Source of the DNA: Caenorhabditis elegans | Lineage: Eukaryota > Nematoda > Chromadorea > Rhabditida > Rhabditidae | Assembly: GCF_000002985.6 (NCBI RefSeq) | Contig: NC_003282.8 | Location: 11,222,001 to 11,286,000, forward strand | DNA: 64,000 bases | Direction: 5' to 3' | Program-made: the position numbers and the translations under genes | In this document: positions 47,022-60,440 of the stretch, piece by piece | Layout: the number at the start of each line of letters is the position of its first letter | Numbering within the stretch: position 1 is the first letter of the stretch | Notes under the pieces: generated by a model | The model's input: the letters and a program-made list of their open reading frames with translations, nothing else | Databases searched by the model: none | What the model was told of the DNA's origin: nothing

Positions 47022-50000
47022 GATTTTTGAGAGTAACGGTTGAATTATCTAGTATTAGAGGATCGTAGATATGAAAAATTTAACAGCAAAACATATGCAC
47101 ATTCAGAAGGTCATTTATCTTTGTCGTGTTGAAGGGCAATTCACAAAGGGTATTTTAAAAAGTAATCAAAAAATATTTTGATTGGCACGCATTTCATGCT
47201 GTACGGTAGAAAGCACGGTGTAAATTTAAAAAAAAACCATTTGAATCATTCTGGATTTAATTACACCTACATCTGTGTCAATCTTTTTCAGAGCAATTAT
47301 AAATGGTTCAACATTGGGTACTTATACTTTTACATGGAGTAGAACAGTGTTGATGTCTGATACTATTGAAAAAACTAAAAGACTGTAAATTAAAATCTGA
47401 AATTTGTAATCCAACATTTGAAATACAACTTTTTCAATTTCAGAAGACTTCTGTAAACTGTGTAGTAAATCAGCCAGTGATATGGAAAGGGTGAGTCATT
47501 TTTGCTAAGTCAATGAGCAGAGAGAGCTCCTGGCTCGTCGTTGCTCCGTCAAAAAGATACCTTCAAAAAAGAGAAAAGAGACAGAAACGCAAAAATGTTA
47601 TGGTCTTTGTGTGAACTTTTGAGCAATCAGAAAGTCGAATTCTTTGAGGAATGAAAAGAAAAGAAGACAGGGCAAACGGAAGGAGCTTTTTTTATACAGT
47701 ACTCAGAGTCTGAGAGTCTTTAATGAAGAAAAAAATAGGAAAATAGATCGGAGGAAAGTAAATTGTAAAATAGTTTGTTAAAAGATTGAGCCAGACGGCA
47801 CTATTGTTTGTCAAAAAGCTTTTGTACAATTTTTCAATAAAAAGTGATTTTTTGATTGCAAAGGTAGATTATAGTTTACGTTCCATGGTTTAAGATATCA
47901 TTTTTTGTTACAAGAAACACTATGTGAATTTAATTTCAACGAACACAACGACTGATTGAAAAAATAAAGTTATCGAAAAAATGGAAACATTTTAAAAAGC
48001 ACATCCACCTATGTATTTAACCTAAAAAAGATTTAAAAAAAGGTCAAAGTGACCAAAAATTTCCATGCACTAGTTCAATTCATCTATTTTTTAGTTTTAG
48101 AACAACACCAAAAAAGTTGATGACTGTGCAACTCATTTTTTGAAGATAACTTGCGTATATGGCTGATTTCAACTAAGGATATAATTGTAACAAGTTTTTG
48201 TGGGGAGATGCATTTTTTGGAAGTTCATGAATCGGGAAAAATGTCTGATTTGAGAAATAAGAAAATAAATTAATTCACTGAAAGCATATCAGTGTCAGTC
48301 TATTGAGCTATTGTTACTAAGCTCTTACATTGGTGACTAGCTTTAAAAAATCAGTACAAAACTTTTTTTAATAGTCACTTTGAATTCCACGGGTAGTTCT
48401 GTAGCTCTCTTTTTCTAGACAACTTTCAAAAGTTCAATAGTACACATAGCTCTACACGTACTCAAAAAGAAACGATAACACAAATATCAGAGAACACTCT
48501 TGACAAGCGAAGGTAAATATATTTAGATGTTACCGTCCTGAAACTAGTTTTCGAAAGAAAGTTCATAAAATCTGTGTTCAGAAAATAGGAGTCAATACAT
48601 GCTTCAATTGCGTAACGTTTCAAATTCATTGTAGTTGAAATCTACGGAAGTTCAAACTATTACTTTTTCATGGAATTTAACATAGAAATGAGTATCTATC
48701 ATATCAAAATTTACAAAATTTACAAAAAATGCAGGAAATTTTGAATTATATTAGTCAGTCTTTAGGTTTATCCAGATAATTTTGGCTTTTAAGTGCATTT
48801 TCAACGTAATGTTTGAGCAATTCATTACAATAGGCGGTAGAAAGCTAATTTCAAAAAATTTTAGAATTAAATTTTTTTTACAATTGATAAGATGTTATAT
48901 TTATTACGGGATGGTCCATAATTTTGTTGAATTAAAAAATTTGATCGTTATAAAATTTGAAGATTCTTATATTCAGCCATACCTCAGGCAGATTAATAGA
49001 AAAATTAGTATTGCCGGTAAGATTAATTTTCAATCGATCAGTGGTGCACGACTATTAGAGACTGCAATACCAGTTTTCGGTTGCCTAATGACTTTGGGAA
49101 AATGGTACGTAGCTGAAACTCACCGCTGTTTATTTTTTCCAAATGTGCTTTCAAGCTGCTAGTAAAATAACACACTTTCCAGAGCTTTTGAAAATAAAAT
49201 CACAGCACTCCATCTCAGGAGTCCTGCCCCAAATTGGAAAATAGTGTTTATTGGAAATCTCGTTTTAAATCACTTTTTAAGGTAGAACTCAAACAACCCA
49301 AATTCCAATTTTCTTGGGAAAAAACAAAGGATTGAAAACTGGGAAAGTGATCACCGTGAATTGTAATGGTATTTAGAGTGAGTATGTGCCACAAACACGA
49401 GTTGATCGAGAGATTGAGAGACGGAGACAATGATCTGTTACTGTTTTGTCTGGGTCTCCATAAGTTACACACTATTCTCACAAAGTTTGTGTTTGAGTTG
49501 GAATAATAGAGAGCGACAAAATCGACAGAAAAGTTGGAGAATAGAGGAAAAATGCCTTTCGGAGATGACGCCATCCCGTTTTTTTAGTGGATTTTCGTAG
49601 TTTGTGGTCTAGAATTCTGGAAGTCGGTATACTTAAAGAAAAACAATCTGCGATTACTGTAGTTACAAGCAAACAGTAATTGTTGCTCAAAAACGTTTAA
49701 AAACAGATTTGGGTCAGTGAACATGTAAAACGAGTGGATGAGTCATCCAAAGCAATCATAATTGGATTTAAAAATAGAGAAGTTGCAAACTTCATTGCAA
49801 ACAATCTGGGTTCTTGCTCAAAGCAGGCACCGACGCCTGAAGACGAGACTGCCGGACACGAAAGCTCTAACTGCGTTATTACTTATCATATCGGTTTTTT
49901 TCGATCTGAATATCAAAGCACTTGTACACAGAAGTCTGGTCAATATTCGCTCCCATCCAGCCATACGTGTACAGTGCTGGTCATAAAGGATGCACAAACG

Positions 50001-51485
50001 GTTTTTTAGTGAATTTTAGGATGTGTTTAATTAACCATAACTCAAAAGCTAAATATTATTTTTGAAAACCGTCAACTAACAAAATGTTGGTCATTATGTT
50101 GTCTTTTTTCAAAAACAATATTTAGTTTTTGAGTTATAGTTAATTAAACACATCCTAAAATTCACGAAAAAACCGTTTGTGCATACTCTTGGCCAGCAGT
50201 CTAGTTCCACAGTTCCAGTTTTCGAGTTTTTCTTTCAGAGCCTTCAATGTGTTTAATTATCTAAATGAGTAATGAACAAATAAACAGAACAAAAAAACAG
50301 CCCCATTCTATTTTGTTTTGTTCGAAAACACATTTTTCAACTCTACTTCTTTTTGTTTTTCTGTGTTCCTTTCTTTTTTAAGCGCCCAATACTCGTGGTT
50401 GACTAATTCAATCTAGATATACTAAATCTTTTTTGTCTGACAATTGTGAGTTTATTTTGTTGAAACTTGTCGAGCACGAATTCTAACTTTACAGTACTTA
50501 TTTCAAAAATTGACTTGAAAATTACTGTCAAACTCGATATTATTTATCCGTGCCTGCCTGTTTGTTGTTTTTTTTAAATTTATATTGTAATTACAAGTCA
50601 GAAATATTTGGAGATTATCTTCAGGACAAAATTCGAAAACTGAAACTCGAGCAAGAACTTTCAAATTTATATTTCGAAGACAGAAAAAACTTAAAACTTG
50701 AAATAGTTGAATAAAATAATCTGTTTTGTAGGCAGGCAATTATTTTTGGCGTAAGTGGCTTCTCAATTTTCGGTTTCAATAAAATTTGCTATAAGTTAAA
50801 CTAGGAAATGACCACCCGATGTGTCGAGAATTCTTTTTTTCTGACGTCATTCTTAATCGTGATATCAGTTCAGAATCTCTTTGATCAAATGAAAAATTGA
50901 ACTTTCAATTATTTATAATTCGTCAGATGGATGTGCATTGATCCATATCAGTGTTCTCCGTATTCATTATCATTGATTAAATCAATCTTTTCCGATGATA
51001 ATGTAGCATTTGATTTTGATTTATTCGAACAACAATACCCACTTACAATTTCATTCTTTCACTCTCTTCGTCTCAATTTCAACTTTTTTTTTGTTTTTAT
51101 CATTGATAATTTGATTTTGTTCCCTTTCTCTGTTGGTAGAAAAAACTTAAAACTATGAAAAAAGTTATAGTCATTCCGATTCACCAGGTTAAAAATTTTG
51201 ATTTTCAATTTGTAATCCATCACTCCGTTACCTTTACGCCCGCATAGAAATTTACATGAAACACTTTTTTCAAATTTCAATGTTTCTGTTTAGATTAACC
51301 TCTACTTGGTCTTTTTGATTTACGGAAAAGTCAACTCAACCATTTTTGAAATATTTAGTTTTGTCTTTTCTCTAATGCATTACTTTTTGAAACATAGTTT
51401 TAAACTGTTTTACAAAAATGTGTCCTTATTTAAATCTTTAAAAATTGCAGAAAGGCATTGCAGTGGATGAGAATTAGACGAACGG
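47022..51485. other. Intergenic region between nhr-7 and gtl-2
   Basis: About 4.5 kb between divergent genes. It contains the Tc1-like hairpin MITE (49970-50203). A moderately GC-richer open stretch at about 49735-49970 reads in one frame as SRHRRLKTRLPDTKALTALL with a hydrophobic run, but has no recognised partner exons. The remainder is AT-rich. It likely holds the gtl-2 and nhr-7 promoters. Confidence 0.45.
49970..50203. mobile_element. Tc1-type hairpin MITE
   Basis: A 230-bp palindromic element flanked by TA at both ends. Its ends read CAGTGCTGGTCATAAAGGA on the left and, in reverse complement, GACTGCTGGCCAAGAGTA on the right, close to the Tc1 terminus (CAGTGCTGGCC). The arms then match almost throughout (ATGCACAAACGGTTTTTT, TAATTAAACACATCC), leaving a loop of a few tens of bases near 50080-50110. 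It has no coding capacity, as in a non-autonomous Tc1/mariner derivative. Confidence 0.8.
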
Positions 51486-54400
51486 ATGAATAAAATGATA
51501 AACGAAACGAAAACGAATGGAATCAGTGAAGAGACGATAAGTGATAATGAAGAAGAAGAAGAAGAGGAAGAAAGGTTTGGATTTTAAATTTAATGATCTT
51601 GAGAATTATTTGTGATTTCCAAATAAATACCGTATATTATCTATTAGAGCGGCGTATCTAATAGAACGGCGTATCTATTAGAGCGGCACCCCAACTGGTC
51701 CTTCGAAAATTAGAGCGGCAGTCTCTATTAGTGCGGCACCCCTTTTTTGGTTGGGAAAGCCACTTCAAATATTCAGTTACTTCAATGGTATTCTTGTTCA
51801 TTCTTCAATATTTCTTATAAATTTTCATTGAAACATTGAATTTTAGTGTCTTTGGGAGGCAAAAATACACAATTTTGATAAATTTTCACATAAAATATGA
51901 TGTTTTATTAGGGACTTTTGAGGTTACTACTATCGAAAATAGCAAACTCAAAGTGAAAAGTAGTTATCGAAAATTAGTGCGGCAGTCTCCAGTAGAACGG
52001 CAGTCTCTAAAAATGCGCAAGTCCCGGAGAGTCCGGAAATTAGTGCGGCATGCCTCTCTAATAGAGAATATACGGTATACAGTATGAGTTTAAATGTAAA
52101 ATTATGTGTGTCCGGCACGAGCTCTTTGAAATTTTATTTTCATATTCAACGTTTTCTCATAATTAGAAAACATGTTAATCTTACATGTATGCTTATGTTA
52201 GTTTAATTGTTTTTAATTTGATAAAAAGTAGAGAAAATAGAGAAACACGCGGGTACACTAGCTGGAAATTTTTTACCCGAGAATGATGACTTAAAATAAC
52301 GTGGTCTTTAAAAAATAATGAGCATTGTTTTCTCCTTTTTTATGATGCTAGTCATACATTTTGGGCACACACTTTTCTTATATGAAAGTCCTAGGTTGAA
52401 GTGCCGTCCGCCAAAAGTAAGAAGATCAATTGGATCAACCGTACAAATTTTTATTTTTATTTTTTGATATCTGATTTTTAGGTAATTTTTTGTTACGTCA
52501 CATTCACTTTTCATTTCAGTGCATACGGTATAGCGGATTGTCATTGTAAACGTCTAAAAAGTATATGTCGATTTTAGAACCGGATTCTTTCTAACTTTTC
52601 TGAAATTAAGACTTCTTGGCATTGACGGCTGAATGTTGATGTCAAGAATACTTTTTGAAACGGTGAATTTTAAATTTTCAGACATCGTACATCTTCATTC
52701 CTCCGATTGTTAAATGCTCCGAGAAATTCCATGTGCAATGCCAACACCGTTCACAGTATCTCATCGTTCCGGTAAGTTCTCAGAATTAGGTAAGTATGAA
52801 TATTTTAAAACAGTATTTTCTAGATCGGACCATCTTTCTCGTAAATCAACACATAAATTTCTCGATAATCCAAATTTGTTTGCAATTGAATTAACTGAAA
52901 AACTATCACCTCCATGGATTGAGAACACATTTGAGAAACGAGAATGTATTCGATTCGCAGCTTTACCAAAGGATCCAGAAAGATGTGGATGTGGAAGACC
53001 ACTGTCAGCTCATACACCAGCGTCTACTTTCTTCAGCACACTTCCAGTACATTTATTAGAAAAAGAACAACAAACTTGGACGATTGCCAATAATACACAG
53101 ACATCAACTACTGATGCATTTGGAACTATTGTGTTTCAAGGTGGAGCACATGCACATAAAGCACAATATGTGAGATTATCATATGATTCTGAACCATTGG
53201 ATGTCATGTATTTGATGGAAAAAGTTTGGGGATTGGAAGCCCCAAGACTTGTTATTACAGTTCATGGAGGAATGAGCAATTTTGAGTGGGTTTCTTGGCA
53301 GAAAATGTTGTTCAGATTGCCAGGACTAGTCCGCATTTATTCAAAAAGTTTTTTCGAGAATAAATTTCGATGGTAGTCTTTTTTGATAAATTTTTTAGCT
53401 CTAAATAGATATTATACGATTTCAAAACAGTGAGGATTATCATAAAGATATGGAACTGAATTTGAAACTTTGTTGCAACTATTAACAACACATTGAAACA
53501 GTAGAATTTTTTTAAATTTAAGTTTTTATAAAATCCAAATTTGAGCAATCAGAAACTAACTCTCATTTCAACAAAAATCTGCTGTTTCATTGTGTTATTA
53601 TTAACTGCAAAATGTTTCACAAATTAATTTTATTTTTGAATGATTGAATGACCATCTATTGAAATTCGAAAATTTGATAGACTAGAAGAGCGTCTTGGTC
53701 GACTTTTTCGAAAAGGAATGCTCAAAGCTGCTCAAACAACGGGAGCATGGATTATTACAAGTGGGCTTGACAGTGGAGTCGTTCGGCACGTGGCAAAAGC
53801 GTTAGATGAAGCTGGAATTTCAGCCAGGATGAGATCACAAATTGTAACGATTGGAATTGCTCCGTGGGGAGTTATCAAGAGAAAAGAGAGGCTTGTAAGA
53901 TTTAGACATTTTAGAGATTAAAATCTTTATTTGCTGCAAAAATTTTCAGATAAGACAAAATGAGCATGTCTATTATGATGTTCACTCGTTGTCTGTAAAT
54001 GCAAATGTTGGAATTTTGAATGATCGGCACTCATACTTTCTGTTAGCAGACAATGGAACTGTTGGACGGTTCGGAGCAGATCTCCATCTTCGTCAAAATC
54101 TGGAAAACCACATTGCGACGTTTGGTTGTAATGGTCGAAAAGTTCCAGTTGTGTGTACATTATTAGAAGGAGGAATCAGTTCAATTAATGCAATTCATGA
54201 TTATGTTACTATGTAAGTTTGGGTTTTCATTTTTCAGATCAAAAGTCGATTATGATTTTCTAGGAAACCTGATATTCCTGCTATTGTCTGTGATGGTAGT
54301 GGAAGAGCTGCAGATATAATTTCATTTGCTGCCAGATATATCAACTCTGATGGGTAATTTAACCCAGTTCACCTGAAACCATGAACCTTATTGTTTCAGA

Positions 54401-57400
54401 ACGTTCGCAGCGGAAGTCGGAGAAAAACTTCGAAATTTAATAAAAATGGTATTTCCGGAAACGGATCAAGAAGAAATGTTCAGAAAAATCACAGAATGCG
54501 TTATTCGTGACGATCTTCTGAGGATTTTTAGATATGGACAGGAGGAGGAGGAAGACGTTGATTTTGTTATTTTGAGTACTGTCCTTCAGAAACAGAACTT
54601 GCCGCCTGATGAGCAGGTATGTCTTCCCAAAAGCCTGTAAAAATTTTTGCTTAAATGCGTTTGAATTTCTGACAAACAAACGATTATTTTCAAGCACATA
54701 AAATCTGCTGTTTCAGTATGTTGTTATTAGTCGCAACATTTTCAAAAAACTAGTTTCATATCTGTATGATAATCCACTGAACTTCCAAATGTTAATAAAA
54801 AAGCTTGATCGAAAAAGTATTGTTTTCCGCTTTTTTCGAACTTCGATTAATCTCTTAAAATGCTTAAATTTCTGAATAGTTAGCACTGACATTATCATGG
54901 AATCGAGTCGATTTGGCAAAGAGTTGTCTATTCTCAAACGGAAGAAAATGGTCAAGTGATGTGCTGGAAAAAGCAATGAATGATGCATTGTACTGGGATC
55001 GAGTGCGTTTTCTTTCTAATTTCTTTCAAAATTTTTTAAATTTAAATTATTTTTAGGTGGATTTTGTCGAATGTCTGTTAGAAAATGGAGTTTCCATGAA
55101 GAATTTTCTATCAATAAACCGACTTGAAAACCTATACAACATGGTAAAAACATTTTATCAATCAAAGATTATCAAATCGTATTTCCAGGATGATATAAAT
55201 AGTGCTCATTCTGTAAGGAATTGGATGGAAAACTTTGATTCAATGGATCCACACACTTATTTAACAATTCCAATGATTGGACAAGTAGTCGAGAAATTGA
55301 TGGGAAATGCATTCCAGTTGTATTATACATCGAGAAGTTTTAAAGGAAAATATGATAGATACAAAAGGATTAATCAGGTATGAAAATTTATATTGGGAAC
55401 TTTTTTATAGAGTTGTTCACTTTCAGAGCAGTTATTTCCATCGAAAACGAAAAATAGTACAAAAAGAGCTGTTCAAGAAGAAATCAGATGATCAGATTAA
55501 TGATAATGAGGAAGAAGACTTTAGTTTTGCATATCCATTTAATGATCTTTTGATATGGGCGGTACTTACAAGTAGGCATGGAATGGCTGAATGTATGTGG
55601 GTTCATGGAGAAGATGCTATGGCAAAGTGTCTCTTAGCTATCAGGTAAGATTGTTCACTTTGAAAAATTAATTTGATGAATTGAAGATTGTACAAAGCAA
55701 CAGCGAAAATTGCCGAAGATGAATATCTTGATGTGGAAGAAGCGAAACGACTTTTTGATAATGCTGTGTAAGTGTTTTAGATGTTCTGCAGTAATTGATT
55801 CTTTACAGAAAATGTCGAGAAGATGCTATTGAGCTGCTCGATCAATGTTACAGAGCAGATCATGATCGGACGCTGAGACTTTTACGAATGGAACTTCCAC
55901 ATTGGGGAAATAATAACTGTTTGTCATTGGCAGTATTAGCCAACACAAAAACGTTTCTAGCACATCCATGGTGAGTCATCTGCAGTTAACGATATTTCCG
56001 GTTTGTCAATCATCGAAATTGTTTTGGCGAGTTGGTGTTTTGCAATTTTTCTTGGAAGTTTTGAAATTTTAATTTCAAATTGCAAATCATGAAAAGTAAT
56101 AAAATCCCCCCTTTAATCCTTTAAAAAAGAATGTGGGGAAACTTTTAGAAATAAACAGTTGTGAGTGTATTTTAAATAAAAAGCCTTAGAAGTTTTATAC
56201 GAATGACGAATTGCCGCTCATTTTTTAAAATTTCATTTAAAAAAATTTCAGTTGTCAAATCCTACTTGCTGAACTATGGCACGGCTCTCTTAAAGTCAGG
56301 TCGGGATCAAATGTTCGTGTTTTAACGGCTCTCATCTGTCCACCTGCAATCCTTTTTATGGCTTATAAACCAAAACATTCAAAAACAGCTCGTTTATTGT
56401 CTGAAGAGACTCCAGAACAGTTACCGTATCCCCGTGAAAGTATTACAAGTACAACTTCAAATAGATATCGATACTCAAAAGGACCTGAAGAACAGAAAGA
56501 AACTTTACTAGAAAAAGGAAGTTATACAAAGAAAGTTACAATTATCTCATCGAGAAAGAATTCTGGAGTTGCAAGTGTATATGGATCAGCATCTTCAATG
56601 ATGTTCAAAAGGGAACCACAATTGAATAAATTCGAACGATTTCGAGCATTCTATTCATCACCGATCACAAAATTCTGGTCATGGTGCATTGCTTTTTTGA
56701 TATTTCTGACAACACAAACATGTATTTTGCTATTGGAAACTTCATTAAAACCTTCGAAATATGAATGGATTACATTTATTTATACTGTGACGCTTTCCGT
56801 GGAGCATATTCGAAAGGTGAGAGTTAAAATATTTGAAACTATAAAAATAGTCACCTAATTTTCAGTTGATGACATCAGAAGGTTCAAGGATAAATGAAAA
56901 AGTCAAAGTATTCTATGCAAAATGGTATAATATATGGACATCAGCTGCGTTGTTATTCTTTCTTGTTGGTTATGGATTCCGTTTGGTTCCAATGTACAGG
57001 CATTCTTGGGGAAGAGTACTTCTCAGTTTTAGTAACGTTCTTTTTTATATGAAGGTGAGGTTTTCTACTTTCTTTCTACTCTTTTAACTTAAAAAAATAT
57101 TTTGAAAGTGAGGGGCTATGAAGCATTTAGTTTCCCATCGCTAATGTTTGTAGTCATATCTAATAGTGAACTCATTAATTTTTAAAAATCGTAATTTGTT
57201 ATGCTTCGGAATGGAGATCTGATTTTTTTACTGTTTCACATTGTTAATTTTTTTTGAATTTTAAGAGAAACATTATCAAACTTTTAGCTCATTTTTCAAA
57301 TTTTCAACAGTTTGCTGAAAACCGATAAAGTTGCAAACTATACGAATTTAACAAAATCTCGAAGATGGTCAAATTTGGCTAGGACAAAAATTTAATATTT

Positions 57401-59844
57401 TAAATTTCTACCGTTTCAAATTTTGTTTAAAACCTAACAGAAATAATTGAATTTTAACCACATTGAGGAGTGGAGACTGTCAAAAACAATTAAATTCGTG
57501 AGTTTAAAAAAATTGCAGCTTTTACTGTTTCAAAGTGCATTTATATACTAAATTATAAAAAGTCTGTTTCACTTCCAAAGCCATTAAAACGATAGTTGTA
57601 GAAAAAAGCAAAATGTTTAAAATCCAACAAAAAAACTTTTTTTTTTTGGGAAAAAGTCGTAAAAAAAGTTGACCGTGTGGGAGAGTTGAACTAAAACAAG
57701 GGTGCGCGCTAGTTTTTTTTGTATATTTTTTGAAAAATATAGCCACTAAAGTACTGTTTTATTAACTCATTCATAAAAATTTCTGGAGATTTCTAGAGGA
57801 AACTGGGTATTATTACAGATTTTCCATGAAATTTTTCGTCCAAATAATTGTTGATAAAAAAGAGATTGTTCGCCGTTTTTACGCAAGTTTTGAAACTTTT
57901 TTATTAGTCTCTAATGATAACTTAAGACGATCAGAATTTTATAGTTTTGTAGCAAATTAAAAACACCCAGACACCCAAAGACTTCTTAATACATGGAGAT
58001 TTTCCCATTTCTAAAATGGAACAATTCAGTTGTCTCGAACCTAAAAATTACAGATATTTGAGTATCTGTCTGTCCATCCATTACTTGGTCCTTATATTCA
58101 AATGGCTGCAAAAATGGTATGGTCAATGTGCTACATTTGTGTACTTCTTCTTGTTCCACTCATGGCTTTTGGTGTGAATCGACAAGCATTAACTGAACCA
58201 AATGTAAAGGATTGGCATTGGTTACTTGTCAGAAATATCTTCTATAAACCATATTTCATGTTATACGGTGAAGTGTACGCAGGAGAAATTGATACATGTG
58301 GAGATGAAGGAATTCGTTGTTTTCCTGGATATTTTATTCCACCTCTTCTGATGGTCATTTTCCTTCTTGTTGCAAATATTCTGCTTCTCAATTTACTCAT
58401 TGCAATTTTCAAGTAAGTGATTATAGCGACTCAAAAAAATTAAATAAATTATTCAGTAACATTTATAATGATTCAATCGAAAAATCGAAAGAAATTTGGT
58501 TGTTCCAGCGATATCAGCAACTTATGGAGTAAGTTATTCTGTTTTTTTGTCTTTATGTAAATTTAATAATTTCAGATACCATGACAGTCCATTCCTTCCA
58601 CCACCATTCAGTATTTTTGCTCATGTTTATCATTTCATAGACTATCTCTACAATGTAAGACTTTTTTTTAATGGCATAAAATTCAAAATGGAAGTTTAAA
58701 TTTTGATACATTATTTGGCTCCCAGCGAACTGGCTCTAGTTTTACGAGTTTTTTTTTTAAATATAAAGTTATCTAATTTTAAAATGTGATATTGAAAAAA
58801 TACTAATTTTCAGCTCCGAAGGCCCGACACAAAACGTTTTCGATCTGAACATTCTATCAGTAAGCTTTAATTTTTACTAAATGTGCGTAGTTTACTATCT
58901 GTTTTATTCAGAATTAAGTGTAACTGAAGACGAAATGAAACGGATACAAGATTTTGAGGAAGATTGTATTGACACATTAACAAGGATACGAAAACTTAAA
59001 CTGAATACCAAAGAACCTTTGAGTGTAACTGATTTGTAAGTGCTCTTTCCGTTTAAATATTTTAAAACAATTCACAAATTCAAAAGTTCATTCCAGAACT
59101 GAATTGACATGCCAACGGGTTCATGATCTAATGCAGGAAAATTTCCTTCTCAAGGTATTACTTATCTTTTTTTAATAGAAAATTTCAAAAAAAAGTTGTA
59201 CTTTCAGAGTCGTGTATATGATATTGAGACAAAAATTGATCACATTTCAAATTCTAGCGATGAAGTTGTGCAGATTCTCAAAAATAAGGTAGGATCATTT
59301 GATAAAGCCAAAACATTAATGTCGATTTCAGAAGTTATCGCAGAATTTCGCAGCGTCAAGTTTATCACTTCCAGATACTTCGATTGAAGTTCCAAAAATC
59401 ACGTAAGTTTTTGAAGTTTTTGTCCAATTTAATTTATAACTAAAACATTTTAGAAAAACCCTGATCGATTGTCATTTGTCTCCAGTGTCAATTGAAGATC
59501 GTCTCGCTACTCGATCACCACTTCTGGCAAATCTTCAAAGAGATCATACTCTTCGTAAATATGATGATGTAATAATAAGTGTTTTTCTTTCAATCCGAAC
59601 TTTAAATACTTAGGCAAACTTCCAACCTGGGAAACTTCAACGGCGAGCACGTCTTCATTCGAGTTCGTGTTCTATTTCACAAGACATGAAGGAAATGAAA
59701 ACGTTTGTTGATTTTAATGTTAGAAAAAAATTTACAAATTATTTCAGAAGTATGAGTTCAAGAAACTTGAAAAGGGAGGATTCTGGAGAAATAACTACGT
59801 CATCTCATGGAGGTTATGATTCGGATGTTTCTGGTCCCGATTAG
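51486..59844 (+). CDS. gtl-2: TRPM cation channel GTL-2
   Basis: Twenty-six exons assembled in phase, 1,409 residues: 51486-51574, 52682-52771, 52824-53285, 53681-53894, 53950-54212, 54264-54353, 54400-54616, 54880-55002, 55057-55143, 55189-55377, 55427-55644, 55687-55767, 55809-55970, 56252-56816, 56866-57054, 58054-58412, 58457-58528, 58576-58654, then eight short exons to 59844. N-terminal TRPM homology region ([38 protein letters not shown]), six helices from about residue 900, pore [14 protein letters not shown] near 1085, S6 ending LLNLLIAIFN, TRP-box-like WLFQRYQQLME then FLPPPF, a C-terminal coiled coil, no kinase domain. In worms GTL-2 acts in the excretory cell in Mg2+ export. Exon 1 (acidic, DNEEEEEEEER) is inferred from phase and splice sites. 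Intron 1 carries a transposon. Confidence 0.86.
51628..52077. mobile_element. MITE with AGAGCGGCA internal repeats, in gtl-2 intron 1
   Basis: About 446 bp (51630-52075) flanked by TA, with ends CCGTATATTATCTATTAGAG and, in reverse complement, CCGTATATTCTCTATTAGAG, an 18/20 match. Inside are many copies of a (A/G)TTAG(A/T)(G/A)CGGCA-type word in direct orientation at both ends. There is no coding capacity. It is a pogo/Tc-type non-autonomous element inserted in the first intron of gtl-2. Confidence 0.78.
53430..54790. repeat. Three related copies of a short intronic repeat in gtl-2
   Basis: The sequence around CTGCTGTTTCA-TGTGTTATTATTA-TGCAA-ATGTTTCA at 53579-53620 recurs at about 54704-54790 in the same orientation. 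It also occurs inverted at about 53430-53510 (TTGCAACTATTAACAACACA, TGAAACAGTAGAA). The 54.7-kb and inverted 53.4-kb copies also share an ATATC-TATGATAATCC block. They lie in introns 3 and 7 and are likely remnants of one mobile repeat. Confidence 0.55.
57055..58053. other. Largest gtl-2 intron (999 bp)
   Basis: The intron between the exon ending FYMK and the pore exon starting IFEYLSVHPLLGP. It is AT-rich. Two further CTGTTTCA words near 57230 and 57526 may be repeat fragments. A minus-strand open frame at 57522-57746 is low-complexity and lacks splice context, so I do not call a nested gene. Confidence 0.5.
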
Positions 59845-60440
59845 TCTAAATTCTGGAAAAAGAGTATAACTGGTTTTAGATGTGTAAATATTATATAGTT
59901 TTCGAATTGAATCGCCTAGGTATTGCTTTTTTGGTAATAGTTTGTTTTGCAAAAACTATTGCGTCGAATAAAAAAGTTTAATTTGATAATTATTTTTTTT
60001 GCTAGTTAATTTTCCCAAATTAATCGGTATCATTTTTACTATTTCAAAACTAAACCAAGGAAATTCCTCTCTACACTCTCTACATGCAATATCTATTCAA
60101 ATGAGTGTGAACACAAATAATCAAGAATCTCTTTTTCACTCGCATCTCACCAATTTCTGATACCTTTTGCGAGGCGGTTTCTCTGCTGGCTGCACACACA
60201 AATACAAATACACAAATACATACAAACGTGGTGTCCTTTATTCATGCAAATGCGATCGTCAAACAACAATTTTATGAATGGAGAGCGACAGAAATGAAGG
60301 AGGACCAGGTGTTAAGACTGTGCTAAGCACAAAACAAGTCACCGAACGATAGACAGAAATAAAAGAAAAAAAAAAGAAAAATTGAACATTTGAAAAGGCC
60401 GATCATTTTTCAGTGGAACAAAAAGCGAGCAAAAACTTAC
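59845..60440. other. 3' flank of gtl-2
   Basis: About 600 bases. It includes a polyadenylation-like AATAAA near 59968 and a CA-rich low-complexity stretch (ACACACAAATACAAATACAC) near 60190-60230. No gene was recognised. Confidence 0.5.

Noticed and set aside
59208-59844. Alpha-kinase domain expected from TRPM6/7 similarity
   Set aside because: After the coiled coil only a short Ser/Arg-rich tail remains before the stop. No kinase motifs are present.
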